Origin: Lacrimispora sp. 210928-DFI.3.58
GTDB lineage: Bacteria; Bacillota; Clostridia; Lachnospirales; Lachnospiraceae
Assembly: GCF_020554865.1 (NCBI RefSeq)
Contig: NZ_JAJCIC010000028.1
Location: 1 to 62,537 of the forward strand
Length of the DNA: 62,537 nt
Direction: 5' to 3'
The position numbers were made by a program, and so were the translations under genes. Numbering within the stretch: the stretch's first letter is position 1; the number at the start of each line of letters is the position of its first letter. The notes beneath the pieces are model-generated. The model saw only the letters and a list, made by a program, of their open reading frames with translations. It did not search any database and was not told where the DNA came from. Positions 20,064 to 28,540 of the stretch are shown here, in pieces.

Positions 20064-21164
20064 TTACTGAGCCTGGGGCTGGCTGTCAGCAGCCGGGGCT
20101 TCATCTGCATTTTGCCCGTCCAGGGTAACCTTTGTTCCCTCCTTCAGCTCAGAGGTCCATGTGGTGAGGACAAGATCGTCCATTGTAATCCCGGAAAGCA
20201 CGACCATGGAATCCTGGTCAAAGATCCCTGTCTCCACAGGAACCTCATGGATGATCCCCTCTGCGCTGTCGTATGTATAAACGTAAGCATCGCCGCCCTT
20301 ATAATAAACGCTGTGGGTAGGAACAAGCATTGCGTTCTCCGTGGAATCAGAGGGAACGGTCAGCTCCACACTGGTGCCCGGAGCCATCACCTCATTGTCT
20401 GCCACGGCGGCTTTTACCTTGAACAGGCCTACATTTGCCTCTGCCATATTGCTGACTTCTGTCACAGTGCCCTGATACTGGGTACCTTCCTTTGTCACAG
20501 TGATCCCATCGCCAGGGGTCAGATTATTCTTAATGCGCTCTGTGACATAGAAGGATACGTTATTGCCCGCATCCCCTGCGATCACAGCCAGCTGGGTGGA
20601 CTGTCCCACCGTGTCATGAAGCTCCATATTGCACTGCTCCACACGGCCGCTTATGGGTGATGTCACATGGCTGAACTCCATCTGGTTGTCATAGGCAAGC
20701 TTCGCTGACTCATACTGCAGCCTCCTTGCCTCAGCATTGGTCTGATAGCTCTCAAACTCTTTATCAGACACAAAGCCGGAGGCGTGAAGGGGCGCTGTGC
20801 GGCTTAAGGTTGACTGGGCGTCATCCCAGGCGATCTTAGCGGACTCCATGGCGATCCTGGCAGCGTCCACCTGCTTTGTATCGATCTCGCAGATGACCTG
20901 GCCGGCTGTCACGATATCCCCGGCCTTAATATTCACTGCTGTGATATCGCCTCCAGCCTTCGGATAAATGTACACAATATCAGCAGGCTCGATATTTCCT
21001 ATGAGCTCTGTTGTCAGATGGATATCTCCCATTTTCGGAGTCTCTGCCATGACTACCGGATCCGGCGTAGGCGGTACCGGCTCTTCCTTTTTCATGACCC
21101 GGAAAAGCACCATTACTGCAGCTGCAGCAAGTACGATTCCTCCAATTACTCGCGTCTTCTTCAT
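20064..21164 (-). CDS. HlyD/MFP-type efflux adaptor subunit
   Basis: A 366-residue protein with an N-terminal signal or anchor (about 5-22). A split biotinyl-lipoyl-like domain follows (AGGDITAVNIKAGDIVTAGQ near 70-89 and SHVTSPISGRVEQCN near 170), with a helical hairpin between them (about 95-150) and a beta-barrel. The C-terminal tail is rich in A, Q and D. This is the membrane-fusion partner of the RND permease encoded next. ATG follows AGAGGAG. The gene pair is a compact operon. Confidence 0.92.
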   Translation of the reverse strand: MKKTRVIGGIVLAAAAVMVLFRVMKKEEPVPPTPDPVVMAETPKMGDIHLTTELIGNIEPADIVYIYPKAGGDITAVNIKAGDIVTAGQVICEIDTKQVDAARIAMESAKIAWDDAQSTLSRTAPLHASGFVSDKEFESYQTNAEARRLQYESAKLAYDNQMEFSHVTSPISGRVEQCNMELHDTVGQSTQLAVIAGDAGNNVSFYVTERIKNNLTPGDGITVTKEGTQYQGTVTEVSNMAEANVGLFKVKAAVADNEVMAPGTSVELTVPSDSTENAMLVPTHSVYYKGGDAYVYTYDSAEGIIHEVPVETGIFDQDSMVVLSGITMDDLVLTTWTSELKEGTKVTLDGQNADEAPAADSQPQAQ

Positions 21165-21315
21165 CTTCTCCTCTTTCCTTTCCTGTCGTATTTCTGAAAT
21201 GTTAGCAGTTTCTTAACTTACATCGAGAAAAAAACAAGGGAAATACACCGCAGCTCACGGCAGCCTTCCCCAAATTGTAATTATTAAAACCCTTTATAAC
21301 CAACCATCTAGTATT

Positions 21316-21343
21316 TTAGACATTTAACCCCTGTTTTGTCTAA
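21316..21343. promoter_or_regulatory. Palindrome upstream of the RND operon
   Basis: TTAGACA (21316-21322) and TGTCTAA (21337-21343) form perfect 7-bp arms about 14 bp apart, roughly 150 bp before the adaptor gene. The layout suits a dimeric repressor or a LysR-type site, but no binding protein can be assigned. Confidence 0.35.
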
Positions 21344-21346
21344 CAT

Positions 21347-21387
21347 CAAAACGCGGATAATTAACAACAATTTGCTGTTAATTATCC
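21347..21387 (-). terminator. Terminator at the end of the lysR gene
   Basis: GGATAATTAACA (21355-21366) pairs perfectly with TGTTAATTATCC (21376-21387) over a 9-nt loop and is followed on the minus strand by GCGTTTTG. The stem includes the lysR stop codon. Confidence 0.7.
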
Positions 21388-22283
21388 TGGGTCTGAAAGC
21401 GTTCTTTTAAAAAGCTGATAAACGTTTTCAGCTTCTTCTCATTTTCCCTGCGCCATACCAATATCACACTGGCGCTGATCTGGTTTTCCGCATTTGGCAG
21501 GGGACGCATGACCAGACGGTCCCCAAAATGATGGTAGAACTCCTTGAAGCCAATGTGGACGCCTTCATTGGCAAGAAGCGCCAGCTCCAGGCTGTTGATA
21601 TTTTCATAATAGCGCGTCTTTTCCAATATATGCTCCTTTTTTGAGATCATTTCAAACAGGCTGCGTTCTGCCCCGGAGAAAAAGTCCTTATATAAGCTAA
21701 GCAGCGTCTCACCCTTAAAATCCGCTAAGGTCAGCTTCTCTTTTTCTGCCAGTGGATTCCGTTTGGAAAGGGTGAGGTACAGCGGAAGCTTCTTTAGTAT
21801 AAAATAGCCGCATTTTTCTTCCAAATGCTCATAGACAGACGTATAGCTTACTGTCATCAGGATATCCATGTCACTGTTAAACAGCTCCTTTACCCCAAAG
21901 AACTCGTTGATCTCAAATTCCGTGTTTGGATTGCACTCCATATAGTCAGCCAGAATTCCGGTTGCCAGCTCTACAATACCCGGCATTTCAAGAACCGTCA
22001 TGCGGATACGGCTCTTGGCGCGCTCACCTTCCTCCCTTGCCATACCGACGGAATCCCAGATCTCCTTTGGGATATCTCTCCAGCGCCAGAGAAGGAGCTC
22101 GCCGCTCCTGGTGAGCCTGACCTCCCTTGTGGTCCTGTCAAACAGCTTCAGCTCCAGCTCCTTTTCCAGGGCTGCGACCTGACGGCTTAAGCCCTGCTGG
22201 GAGATGTAGAGATGATTGGCTGCCTCTGTGAAATTAAGTGTCTGGGCCACCTCCAAAAAGCATTCAATCTGATGGATCGTCAT
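21378..22283 (-). CDS. LysR-family transcriptional regulator
   Basis: A 301-residue regulator. The N-terminal HTH (1-60) has the standard LysR form, with FLEVAQTLNFTEAANHLYISQQGLSRQ split over about 8-35, then ALEKELELKLFDRTTREV. The co-inducer domain spans about 90-295. It overlaps the upstream alcohol dehydrogenase gene by 4 nt, so both are co-translated and the regulator may report on the dehydrogenase substrate. It also faces the RND operon promoter about 210 bp away, another possible target. Ligand unknown. Confidence 0.92.
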   Translation of the reverse strand: MTIHQIECFLEVAQTLNFTEAANHLYISQQGLSRQVAALEKELELKLFDRTTREVRLTRSGELLLWRWRDIPKEIWDSVGMAREEGERAKSRIRMTVLEMPGIVELATGILADYMECNPNTEFEINEFFGVKELFNSDMDILMTVSYTSVYEHLEEKCGYFILKKLPLYLTLSKRNPLAEKEKLTLADFKGETLLSLYKDFFSGAERSLFEMISKKEHILEKTRYYENINSLELALLANEGVHIGFKEFYHHFGDRLVMRPLPNAENQISASVILVWRRENEKKLKTFISFLKERFQTQDN

Positions 22284-23365
22284 AGTCCCATGCCCTCCAA
22301 ACGCCCAAAGGCGGCCTCCAGCATGGCCTCTGTCACAGGATAGGGATTGTGCTGCACATCAGGCATGGAAGCGATCCTTGGCAGGACAGTCATAAGCTTC
22401 TCCCAGGTAAGGCCGATATCAGAAAGCTTCACCGGAAGCCCCGCCTCCCTGTGGAATCCATAAAGGCGCTCAAATTCCTCTTCGTTTCCATCCACAAGCA
22501 GGAGCACCAACACACCGTAACCCACCACTTCTCCGTGGAGATGATACTGTTCAATCTCAGGAAATGCAGTCAGCGTATAAAATACCGCGTGGGCCAGGCC
22601 TGTATTGTAGTCAATAATGTGTTCCGCCGTCACAAGATTGGATACAATGCCCGTTGTGACAACAATGGACAACACGACCTGCTCCAGCTCATAGGAGGCA
22701 TGGCCCTCCTCATTGTCCTTCAATGCCTGAATGCCATAGGAAAGAATGGGATCAAGGCACATGCGGGCGATCCGGATCCCCAGAGCCGTGTAATGGGGAA
22801 GGGATTCTCCTCTGGAGCTCACCTCGGATTCAAAGTATTTTGCGTAGGTATCTCCCATGCCGGCCCACATGTAGAGGCGCGGGGCCTTTGCGATCACAGC
22901 CGTATTGATAAACGCGTGGAGGGCCGGACGCTCAAAAAAGTGAGGTCCCTTAAAGGAGCCATCCGGATTGTAAATGATCGATACCGCTGTGGTGGCCGCA
23001 CAGGTGGAGGCAATGGTCGGAAATGTAAACAGTGCCTTTCCCAGACAGTTTGCCAAGCATTTGCCTGTGTCCAGAGCCTTTCCTCCCCCTACCGCAAATA
23101 TCATGTCAGCCTTCCGGACAGACGGAGCCTTTTCCAGACGCTCTACATTTTCATAGCTGGCCTCCCCTCCATACCAAAAGACCTCCAGTATCCGAAGGCT
23201 GCTGCCTGCGATCCCCTTTCGGATCCCAGGCTCTGCTGCTGCCAGGGCCCGGTGTCCTCCTATCAGCACGATGGCAGAGCCATAGGGCGCGCAGACAGAC
23301 GGGATCTGACTGTATATGGTTTCTCCGATGGAGTAGCTGGGTAAGTACATGCTGTAATTTTCCAT
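22280..23365 (-). CDS. Iron-containing alcohol dehydrogenase (glycerol-dehydrogenase-like)
   Basis: A 361-residue group III metal-dependent dehydrogenase. NAD motif FAVGGGKALDTGKCLA (about 91-106), substrate loop PTIASTCAATTAVSIIY, and metal ligands consistent with D in GMGDTYAKY and H in GLAHAVF and HLHGEVVGYG. Glycerol dehydrogenase (GldA) and related polyol enzymes share this set; the exact substrate cannot be told. The ATG at 23363-23365 is spaced better behind GAGGAG than the in-frame ATG 6 nt upstream. It lies 13 nt after cobI and is coupled to lysR. Confidence 0.87.
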   Translation of the reverse strand: MENYSMYLPSYSIGETIYSQIPSVCAPYGSAIVLIGGHRALAAAEPGIRKGIAGSSLRILEVFWYGGEASYENVERLEKAPSVRKADMIFAVGGGKALDTGKCLANCLGKALFTFPTIASTCAATTAVSIIYNPDGSFKGPHFFERPALHAFINTAVIAKAPRLYMWAGMGDTYAKYFESEVSSRGESLPHYTALGIRIARMCLDPILSYGIQALKDNEEGHASYELEQVVLSIVVTTGIVSNLVTAEHIIDYNTGLAHAVFYTLTAFPEIEQYHLHGEVVGYGVLVLLLVDGNEEEFERLYGFHREAGLPVKLSDIGLTWEKLMTVLPRIASMPDVQHNPYPVTEAMLEAAFGRLEGMGL

Positions 23366-23378
23366 TCTCATTATCTCC

Positions 23379-24107
23379 TCATTCCACGATCAAAATTGTA
23401 TAATATCCGGCCTCTTTGTCCACCTCTTCCAGGCTCTTAAACGTGCGTTCGCCTTCCATGCCGCAGCGCTCTACGCCCTCTGCACGGCAGCCCTTTTCGA
23501 TCAAAAGCTCTTTTACCTGGCCTATGCGGCTTCCCGCCTTCATGAGGACCTTGACTCCCGGATACTCCAGGGCTTCCTCAATGTGGTAGGAGGAGGGCAG
23601 GATGTGGAGCTGCTGCCCTCCCATTGCCAGAGGGCGGCCCAGCCTGGCCGCTGCCGCGCAGAAGGAGGGCACGCCGCTTATGATCTCTGCCCTGAAGCCG
23701 GCCTTTCTCACAGCCTCGACTACATAGAGGGAGGTCCCATACACAGTGACATCCCCCAATGTGAGCCAGGCAACGTTTTTCCCGGACTCAAGGCAGCTTA
23801 TGATGGACTCTGCCGCCTGTCTGTGACTTTGCTTTAACACGTCCCTGTCCTTTGTCATGGGCATGGAGAGATAGAGGAACTCCTTCTTATCTAAATCCGG
23901 CGTCACGGGAGCGGCAATGCGGTAGGCTGCACATCTTGCCTTGAGTGCCTCCTCATCGTTCTCCTCCATCGATTCTTTATCACGCCTTGTACCGTCCACG
24001 GACAGGGCTACTGCCTGGCACTCTCCGATGGTGCGGATGGCCTTGATCGTCATAAGCTCCGGATCTCCCGGACCCGTGCTCACACAGTATAAGCTTCCTT
24101 TTGTCAT
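23379..24107 (-). CDS. cobI: Precorrin-2 / cobalt-factor II C20-methyltransferase
   Basis: A 242-residue SAM-dependent tetrapyrrole methylase. The opening motif YCVSTGPGDPELMTIKAI is diagnostic; LGDVTVYGTSLYVVEAV and GVPSFCAAAARLGRPL follow, and KVLMKAGSRIGQ lies late. CobI/CbiL adds the C20 methyl on the corrin ring in cobalamin synthesis. The ATG at 24105-24107 has a GGAAGGA site; an in-frame TTG 27 nt upstream is less likely. It is isolated here from other cobalamin genes and sits in a rarA-cobI-adh-lysR string. Confidence 0.87.
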   Translation of the reverse strand: MTKGSLYCVSTGPGDPELMTIKAIRTIGECQAVALSVDGTRRDKESMEENDEEALKARCAAYRIAAPVTPDLDKKEFLYLSMPMTKDRDVLKQSHRQAAESIISCLESGKNVAWLTLGDVTVYGTSLYVVEAVRKAGFRAEIISGVPSFCAAAARLGRPLAMGGQQLHILPSSYHIEEALEYPGVKVLMKAGSRIGQVKELLIEKGCRAEGVERCGMEGERTFKSLEEVDKEAGYYTILIVE

Positions 24108-24136
24108 CTTCTGATTCCTTCCAATTTTCTCCAATT

Positions 24137-25471
24137 TTATTTCATTTCCGGCTCATCGTTTTTCAGCCATTCCATATGCGCCTTGATCCGCCGCTCATAC
24201 CCATTGTCAGAGGGTTCATAGAATACGCTGCCCTCCATACCGTCAGGGAGATACTGCTGCTTTACATAATGCTTCGGATAATCATGGGCATATTGGTAGC
24301 CTGCTCCGTGTCCCAGCTTTTCTGCCCCCTTATAGTGCTTATCCTGAAGATGGACCGGAACCGGCATGGTCCGCTTTGTTCGCACGGCCTCCATGGCATT
24401 GAAAATGGCATTGCAGGAAGCGTTGCTCTTAGGAGCGGTGGCCACATAGATGGCAGCCTGTGACAGGATCAGCTGGCTCTCCGGCATGCCTACCCGTTCC
24501 ACGGCCTGGGCCGCGCTCACCGCCACCGTCAGGGCCTGAGGGTCTGCATTTCCCACATCCTCTGCGGCGCAGATCATGATCCTCCTGGCAATGAACTTAA
24601 TATCCTCGCCTGCGTAGAGCATCCTGGCCAGATAGTACACAGCTGCATCCGGGTCCGAGCCCCTCATGCTCTTAATAAAGGCGGAGATGGTATCATAGTG
24701 GTTGTCCCCGTTCTTGTCATATCGCACCGCCCGCTTCTGGATACATTCCTGGGCCACATCCAGGCCGATATGTATTTTTCCGTCAGCTGACTGGTCTGTT
24801 GTCAGGACCCCCAGCTCCACTGCATTCAGAGCCGCCCTGGCATCCCCATTCGCCGTATCTGCCAGGAAATCAGCTGCCTCCGGCGTGATCTCGGCATGAT
24901 AGGAGCCCATGCCCCGCTCCTTGTCATAGACAGCACGCAGGATGAGCTCCTTTATATCCTCCTTTTCCAGAGGCTTCAGCTCAAAGATCCTGGACCGGGA
25001 CAGCAAAGCCCCGTTCACCTCAAAATAAGGATTCTCCGTGGTTGCACCGATGAGGATCAGCGTCCCGTCCTCCACAAAGGGCAGCAGATAGTCCTGCTGG
25101 CCCTTGTTGAACCGGTGGATCTCATCTACAAAGAGGATGGTCTTTCTTCCGTACATCCCCAGGCTGTCCTTTGCCTCATTTACAACCTCTTCCATATCCT
25201 TTTTGCCTGCCACTGTGGCGTTGATCTGCTTAAAATCAGCGCTGGTGGTATTGGCGATCACCTTGGCCAGAGTAGTCTTTCCGGTACCGGGAGGGCCGTA
25301 AAAGATCACGGAGCCCAGCTTATCTGCCTTAATGGCCCGGTAAAGCAGCTTATCCTTTCCAATAATATGCTGCTGCCCCACTACCTCGTCCAGTGTTCTT
25401 GGACGGAGCCTGGAGGCAAGGGGAGATTCCTTCTCCATCGTATTCTCCCTCATATAATCAAATAAATCCAT
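24137..25471 (-). CDS. rarA: Replication-associated AAA ATPase RarA/MgsA
   Basis: A 444-residue clamp-loader-like ATPase that acts at stalled replication forks. ASRLRPRTLDEVVGQQHI (about 19-36), Walker A FYGPPGTGKTTLAK (about 57-70), Walker B TILFVDEIHRFNKGQQD (about 101-117), sensor 1 GATTENPYFEVN. The C-terminal MgsA tetramerisation domain includes the SMRGSDPDAAVYYLARML and KHYVKQQYLPDGMEG signatures. Complete length for the family. Confidence 0.96.
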   Translation of the reverse strand: MDLFDYMRENTMEKESPLASRLRPRTLDEVVGQQHIIGKDKLLYRAIKADKLGSVIFYGPPGTGKTTLAKVIANTTSADFKQINATVAGKKDMEEVVNEAKDSLGMYGRKTILFVDEIHRFNKGQQDYLLPFVEDGTLILIGATTENPYFEVNGALLSRSRIFELKPLEKEDIKELILRAVYDKERGMGSYHAEITPEAADFLADTANGDARAALNAVELGVLTTDQSADGKIHIGLDVAQECIQKRAVRYDKNGDNHYDTISAFIKSMRGSDPDAAVYYLARMLYAGEDIKFIARRIMICAAEDVGNADPQALTVAVSAAQAVERVGMPESQLILSQAAIYVATAPKSNASCNAIFNAMEAVRTKRTMPVPVHLQDKHYKGAEKLGHGAGYQYAHDYPKHYVKQQYLPDGMEGSVFYEPSDNGYERRIKAHMEWLKNDEPEMK

Positions 25472-25486
25472 GCAGTATCCTTTCTC

Positions 25487-25549
25487 TTACTATAAAAGTC
25501 CTGCCGCCGGATAGGCGGCATGTGTTCAGATATGCCAAATGCGCCCGCC
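25487..25549 (+). repeat. 60-nt dispersed repeat, copy 1 (family B)
   Basis: The block beginning TACTATAAAAGTCC contains the hairpin TGCCGCC-GGATA-GGCGGCA and ends TATGCCAAATGCG. It is repeated in the same orientation at 26477-26536 with about five mismatches. A second hairpin GCGCCCGCC/GGGCGC follows. It lies in the gap between rarA and the deacetylase gene. Confidence 0.8.
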
Positions 25550-25584
25550 GGGCGCATGAAGGCCTGTCAGACAAGCCTCTCTGC

Positions 25585-26325
25585 TCAGTCGATCAGAAGC
25601 TCATCCACTGTCACAAATGTATATCCTCTGTCCTTCAGCTCATCCACGATCCTCAGAGCCGCCGATACAGAAGTAGGAAAAATGTCATGCATTAATATAA
25701 TATCCCCTTCCTCGGCATCTTTCAAGACCCGCTTTACAATCCTGTCGGAATTGCGCAGCTTCCAGTCCAGGGAATCTACGGACCAGAGCACTGTTGTCAG
25801 ATCTACCTGGCACTCCAGCTCTTCACGCCAGTCTCCATAGGGCGGCCTCAGGTAGCGGGGGCGTTCCCCGGTGATCTCCTCGATCAGACGGCTGGTGTCA
25901 TCCACAGCCCGGCATACGGCTCCTGTCCCGGCCTTTGACAGCTGCACGTGGCTGTAGCTGTGGTTTCCGATAAGATGTCCCTCTTCCTGCATTCTCTTTA
26001 TGATCGCCTCATTGCCCTCTATATTCTGCCCCATGAGGAAAAAGGTGGCATGTACCCCCCGCTCCTTTAATCCGTCCAAAAGCTTTGGGGTGCAGACAGG
26101 ATGTGGGCCATCGTCAAAGGTGAGGGCAATGCAGCGGTCCACCTTTCTGTCCGGCTCCGGCTGTATTGTCTGATTCCCAGTATTTTCCAGTCTCCATTCC
26201 CCCTCCTCTGCAGATACATGGACATGGCCGGAGGAAAGAGCCGCTGTCCTTACCATTGCAGTGAGCAGGAATACATCTGCCGCACACAGGAGGGCAAACA
26301 GCCATATCTTATATTTCAGTTTCAC
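25585..26325 (-). CDS. Membrane-anchored polysaccharide deacetylase (NodB domain)
   Basis: A 246-residue protein. N-terminal membrane helix (about 7-25), then a NodB carbohydrate esterase domain with the catalytic motif LTFDDGPHPV (about 69-78), metal-binding GNHSYSHVQLSK (about 120-131), RPPYGDWREE (about 159-168), LWSVDSLDW (about 180-188) and the closing ILMHDIFPTSV. Such enzymes remove acetyl groups from peptidoglycan GlcNAc/MurNAc or other glycans outside the membrane. A GTG start follows GGGGAAGG. The gene is bracketed by two direct copies of a 60-nt repeat. Confidence 0.9.
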   Translation of the reverse strand: MKLKYKIWLFALLCAADVFLLTAMVRTAALSSGHVHVSAEEGEWRLENTGNQTIQPEPDRKVDRCIALTFDDGPHPVCTPKLLDGLKERGVHATFFLMGQNIEGNEAIIKRMQEEGHLIGNHSYSHVQLSKAGTGAVCRAVDDTSRLIEEITGERPRYLRPPYGDWREELECQVDLTTVLWSVDSLDWKLRNSDRIVKRVLKDAEEGDIILMHDIFPTSVSAALRIVDELKDRGYTFVTVDELLID

Positions 26326-26476
26326 AGGCCTTCCCCTTTTCGCTCCTACTATACTCTAACCCAGTATATGAGCCTCCGGGACCTGAAAATGCAGGTACCC
26401 TCTCCCAAAAATGGCAAACACTTCCCCGGTACCAAAAAGAAGCGGCAGGAAATCTCCGCTTTACTTTCCTGCCGCT

Positions 26477-26536
26477 TTACTATAAAAGTCCCGCCGCCGG
26501 ACAGGCGGCATGTATTCAGGTATGCCAAATGCGTCC
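26477..26536 (+). repeat. 60-nt dispersed repeat, copy 2 (family B)
   Basis: This closely matches 25487-25549 in the same orientation (TATAAAAGTCCCGCCGCCGG, GGCGGCATGTATTCAGG, TATGCCAAATGCG). It lies in the 314-bp gap 26326-26639 upstream of the deacetylase, where no gene was seen. Further GGGCGCATGTAGG and GGACGCATGTAGG motifs follow up to 26625, suggesting several degenerate sub-units. Confidence 0.8.
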
Positions 26537-26639
26537 ACCAGACTTTCGCGGTGCGGTGGCGCATCCACCCGCTGGACGCATGTAGGTTTGCTGCAAACGT
26601 ACGCTGCTGGGCGCATGTAGGTTTTGGATATCATTTGAT

Positions 26640-28418
26640 TCATCCGCCGATGGGGATGATCACCGCACCGGGCCCCTCCAGCGTTCCTTCGGATGCGCCT
26701 CCTGCGCCACTGCCTTCCGGCTGCTCATTCTGAACCGCTGTCTGGTCCTGTCCCTCTGCTGCCTGGGGGGCCGCATTCTCCGCTGCCTGGGCTGCCGGGC
26801 TTAAAACGCCTTCGCCGTTTGCCTGGAACAACGTACCGTTGATATCCAGCACTGTCCCTGCTGCCATGATCCCGGTGGAAGGATCCAGATAATAATGAAG
26901 TCCTCCCACCTCCACCAGGCCTTTTGCCATGGCTCCCGAACCATCAAAATAGTACCAGGCTCCTTCCATCTCGCGCCAGCCTGTAGCCATGGCTCCTGAG
27001 CCTCTGAGATAATATTTGTTCCCGCCGTCATCCAGCCAGCCTGTCTGCATCACGCCCTCAGAATTAGAGTAATACCAGATTCCCCCGTCATTGATCCAGC
27101 CCTTTGCCAGCACACCGGAGCCGTCAAAGTAATACCAGCTTCCGTTCTCCTGCCTCCAGCCTGCTGCCCTGGCACCGGAGGGATCAAGGTAATACCGGCT
27201 GCCGCCGTCATTCAGCCAGCCTGTCTGCATCACGCCTTCGGAGTTGGAATAATACCAGGCTGCCCCGTCATTGATCCAGCCGGTGGACAGTGCGCCGGAA
27301 CCGTCAAGGTAATACCAGGAGCCATTTTCCTGCTTCCAGCCCGTAGCCATCTTTCCCGTATCCGCATCCAGATAATACCGTTTTCCTGACAATGTGATCC
27401 AGCCCTTAGAGGTAAGTCCCTCGCTGTCCATATAATACCAGCCGTTTCCATCATTGATCCAGTTGTTTTTCTGCTTTACATAATTCTGATAATAATAGGT
27501 ATTGCCGTTAATGGTCCTCCATGTATTGGCAGGGATCACAGAGGAGAAATCCCGGAATTGGAAATCAATGTCCACATTGCCGCTTATTCCTTTCACGGAT
27601 CCGCTGCTGGTGGCCTGCCACATCACCGGATTCTGGTATGCCGGCCTGGCAGAATACCTTGCCACCCATACAGGATAGTTCATAAGGCTCATATCCAGCT
27701 TGTTGGCCAGCCAGTTGTCATTGGCATATATAATAGGATAATATCCGGCCTCCGATATCCTTCTGCAGAAGGCATTGGCAATGTCCGCCAGCTCTGCCTT
27801 TGAGAGTAATCCCTGAGTGGAGTCTTCCATATCAAAGGCAACGGGATAGGATACGGGATAATCGTGGATCAGGTTCAGCACAAAGTCCGCCTCCTCCACC
27901 GCCATCTGGGTGGTGGTGGCAAGGGAATAGATATAGACGCCCACCTTGATGCCTGCTGCACTGGCCTTCTGTATATTGGTGTGGAAATAGGGATCCACAG
28001 CACCCTTTGACCTGGTGCCCAGCATCACAAAGGACACATCATCGGATGCCACCTGGTTCCAGTCAATATCTCCCTGCCATCTGGACACATCGATGCCCCT
28101 GGCCAGCACATTGCTTATGGCGCTTCCGTCAGACATCTGATAGACTCCATTCACCCGCTTCCAGGCATTGGGATTTGTCTGAACGGCGGCGGATTGGGAA
28201 GAATCCGTGTTTGCCGCCCCAGCTGCTGTCTGGCTCTGCCCTCCTGACGGGCCGCTCCCGGGTCCGCCGGAACCTACGGATGTGATCACTGCACCTGAAC
28301 CAGACTCCCCAGGACCTATTGCCATTGCATTGGCGGCAGGCAGCAGGGCGCCTGCGCCGATCATACCAGCCAGTGCCAGGGACCGGCATCTTTTCATCAT
28401 ACGCGTATTTATTTTCAT
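26640..28418 (-). CDS. Secreted GH25 lysozyme with choline-binding-type repeats
   Basis: A 592-residue secreted cell-wall hydrolase. Signal peptide (about 1-30, cleavage near ANAMA). The GH25 muramidase domain (about 105-320) begins RGIDVSRWQGDIDWNQV and has the catalytic-site segment YPVAFDMEDSTQG. About eleven GWxxxxGxWYYxxxxG repeats follow; these bind choline or related wall ligands. A proline/alanine/glutamine-rich tail ends the protein. One block of three repeats appears duplicated. The ATG at 28416-28418 follows GAGGAG; the frame extends upstream without a ribosome site. It lies next to another repeat protein and a choline-phosphate gene. Confidence 0.9.
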   Translation of the reverse strand: MKINTRMMKRCRSLALAGMIGAGALLPAANAMAIGPGESGSGAVITSVGSGGPGSGPSGGQSQTAAGAANTDSSQSAAVQTNPNAWKRVNGVYQMSDGSAISNVLARGIDVSRWQGDIDWNQVASDDVSFVMLGTRSKGAVDPYFHTNIQKASAAGIKVGVYIYSLATTTQMAVEEADFVLNLIHDYPVSYPVAFDMEDSTQGLLSKAELADIANAFCRRISEAGYYPIIYANDNWLANKLDMSLMNYPVWVARYSARPAYQNPVMWQATSSGSVKGISGNVDIDFQFRDFSSVIPANTWRTINGNTYYYQNYVKQKNNWINDGNGWYYMDSEGLTSKGWITLSGKRYYLDADTGKMATGWKQENGSWYYLDGSGALSTGWINDGAAWYYSNSEGVMQTGWLNDGGSRYYLDPSGARAAGWRQENGSWYYFDGSGVLAKGWINDGGIWYYSNSEGVMQTGWLDDGGNKYYLRGSGAMATGWREMEGAWYYFDGSGAMAKGLVEVGGLHYYLDPSTGIMAAGTVLDINGTLFQANGEGVLSPAAQAAENAAPQAAEGQDQTAVQNEQPEGSGAGGASEGTLEGPGAVIIPIGG

Positions 28419-28540
28419 CGGTCTGCTCCTCTTATCTATACCTGTAAATCCAAAAGGAGGTGAAGCAGTCACAGCCGCAACACCCCCTTATATCCATTTA
28501 AACGTACTGCCTTCAAAACAAGCTTTCTATATTGTGCTCA

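Noticed and set aside
22349..23344. 331-codon plus-strand frame opposite the alcohol dehydrogenase
   Set aside because: Antisense shadow; the dehydrogenase motifs on the other strand are unambiguous.
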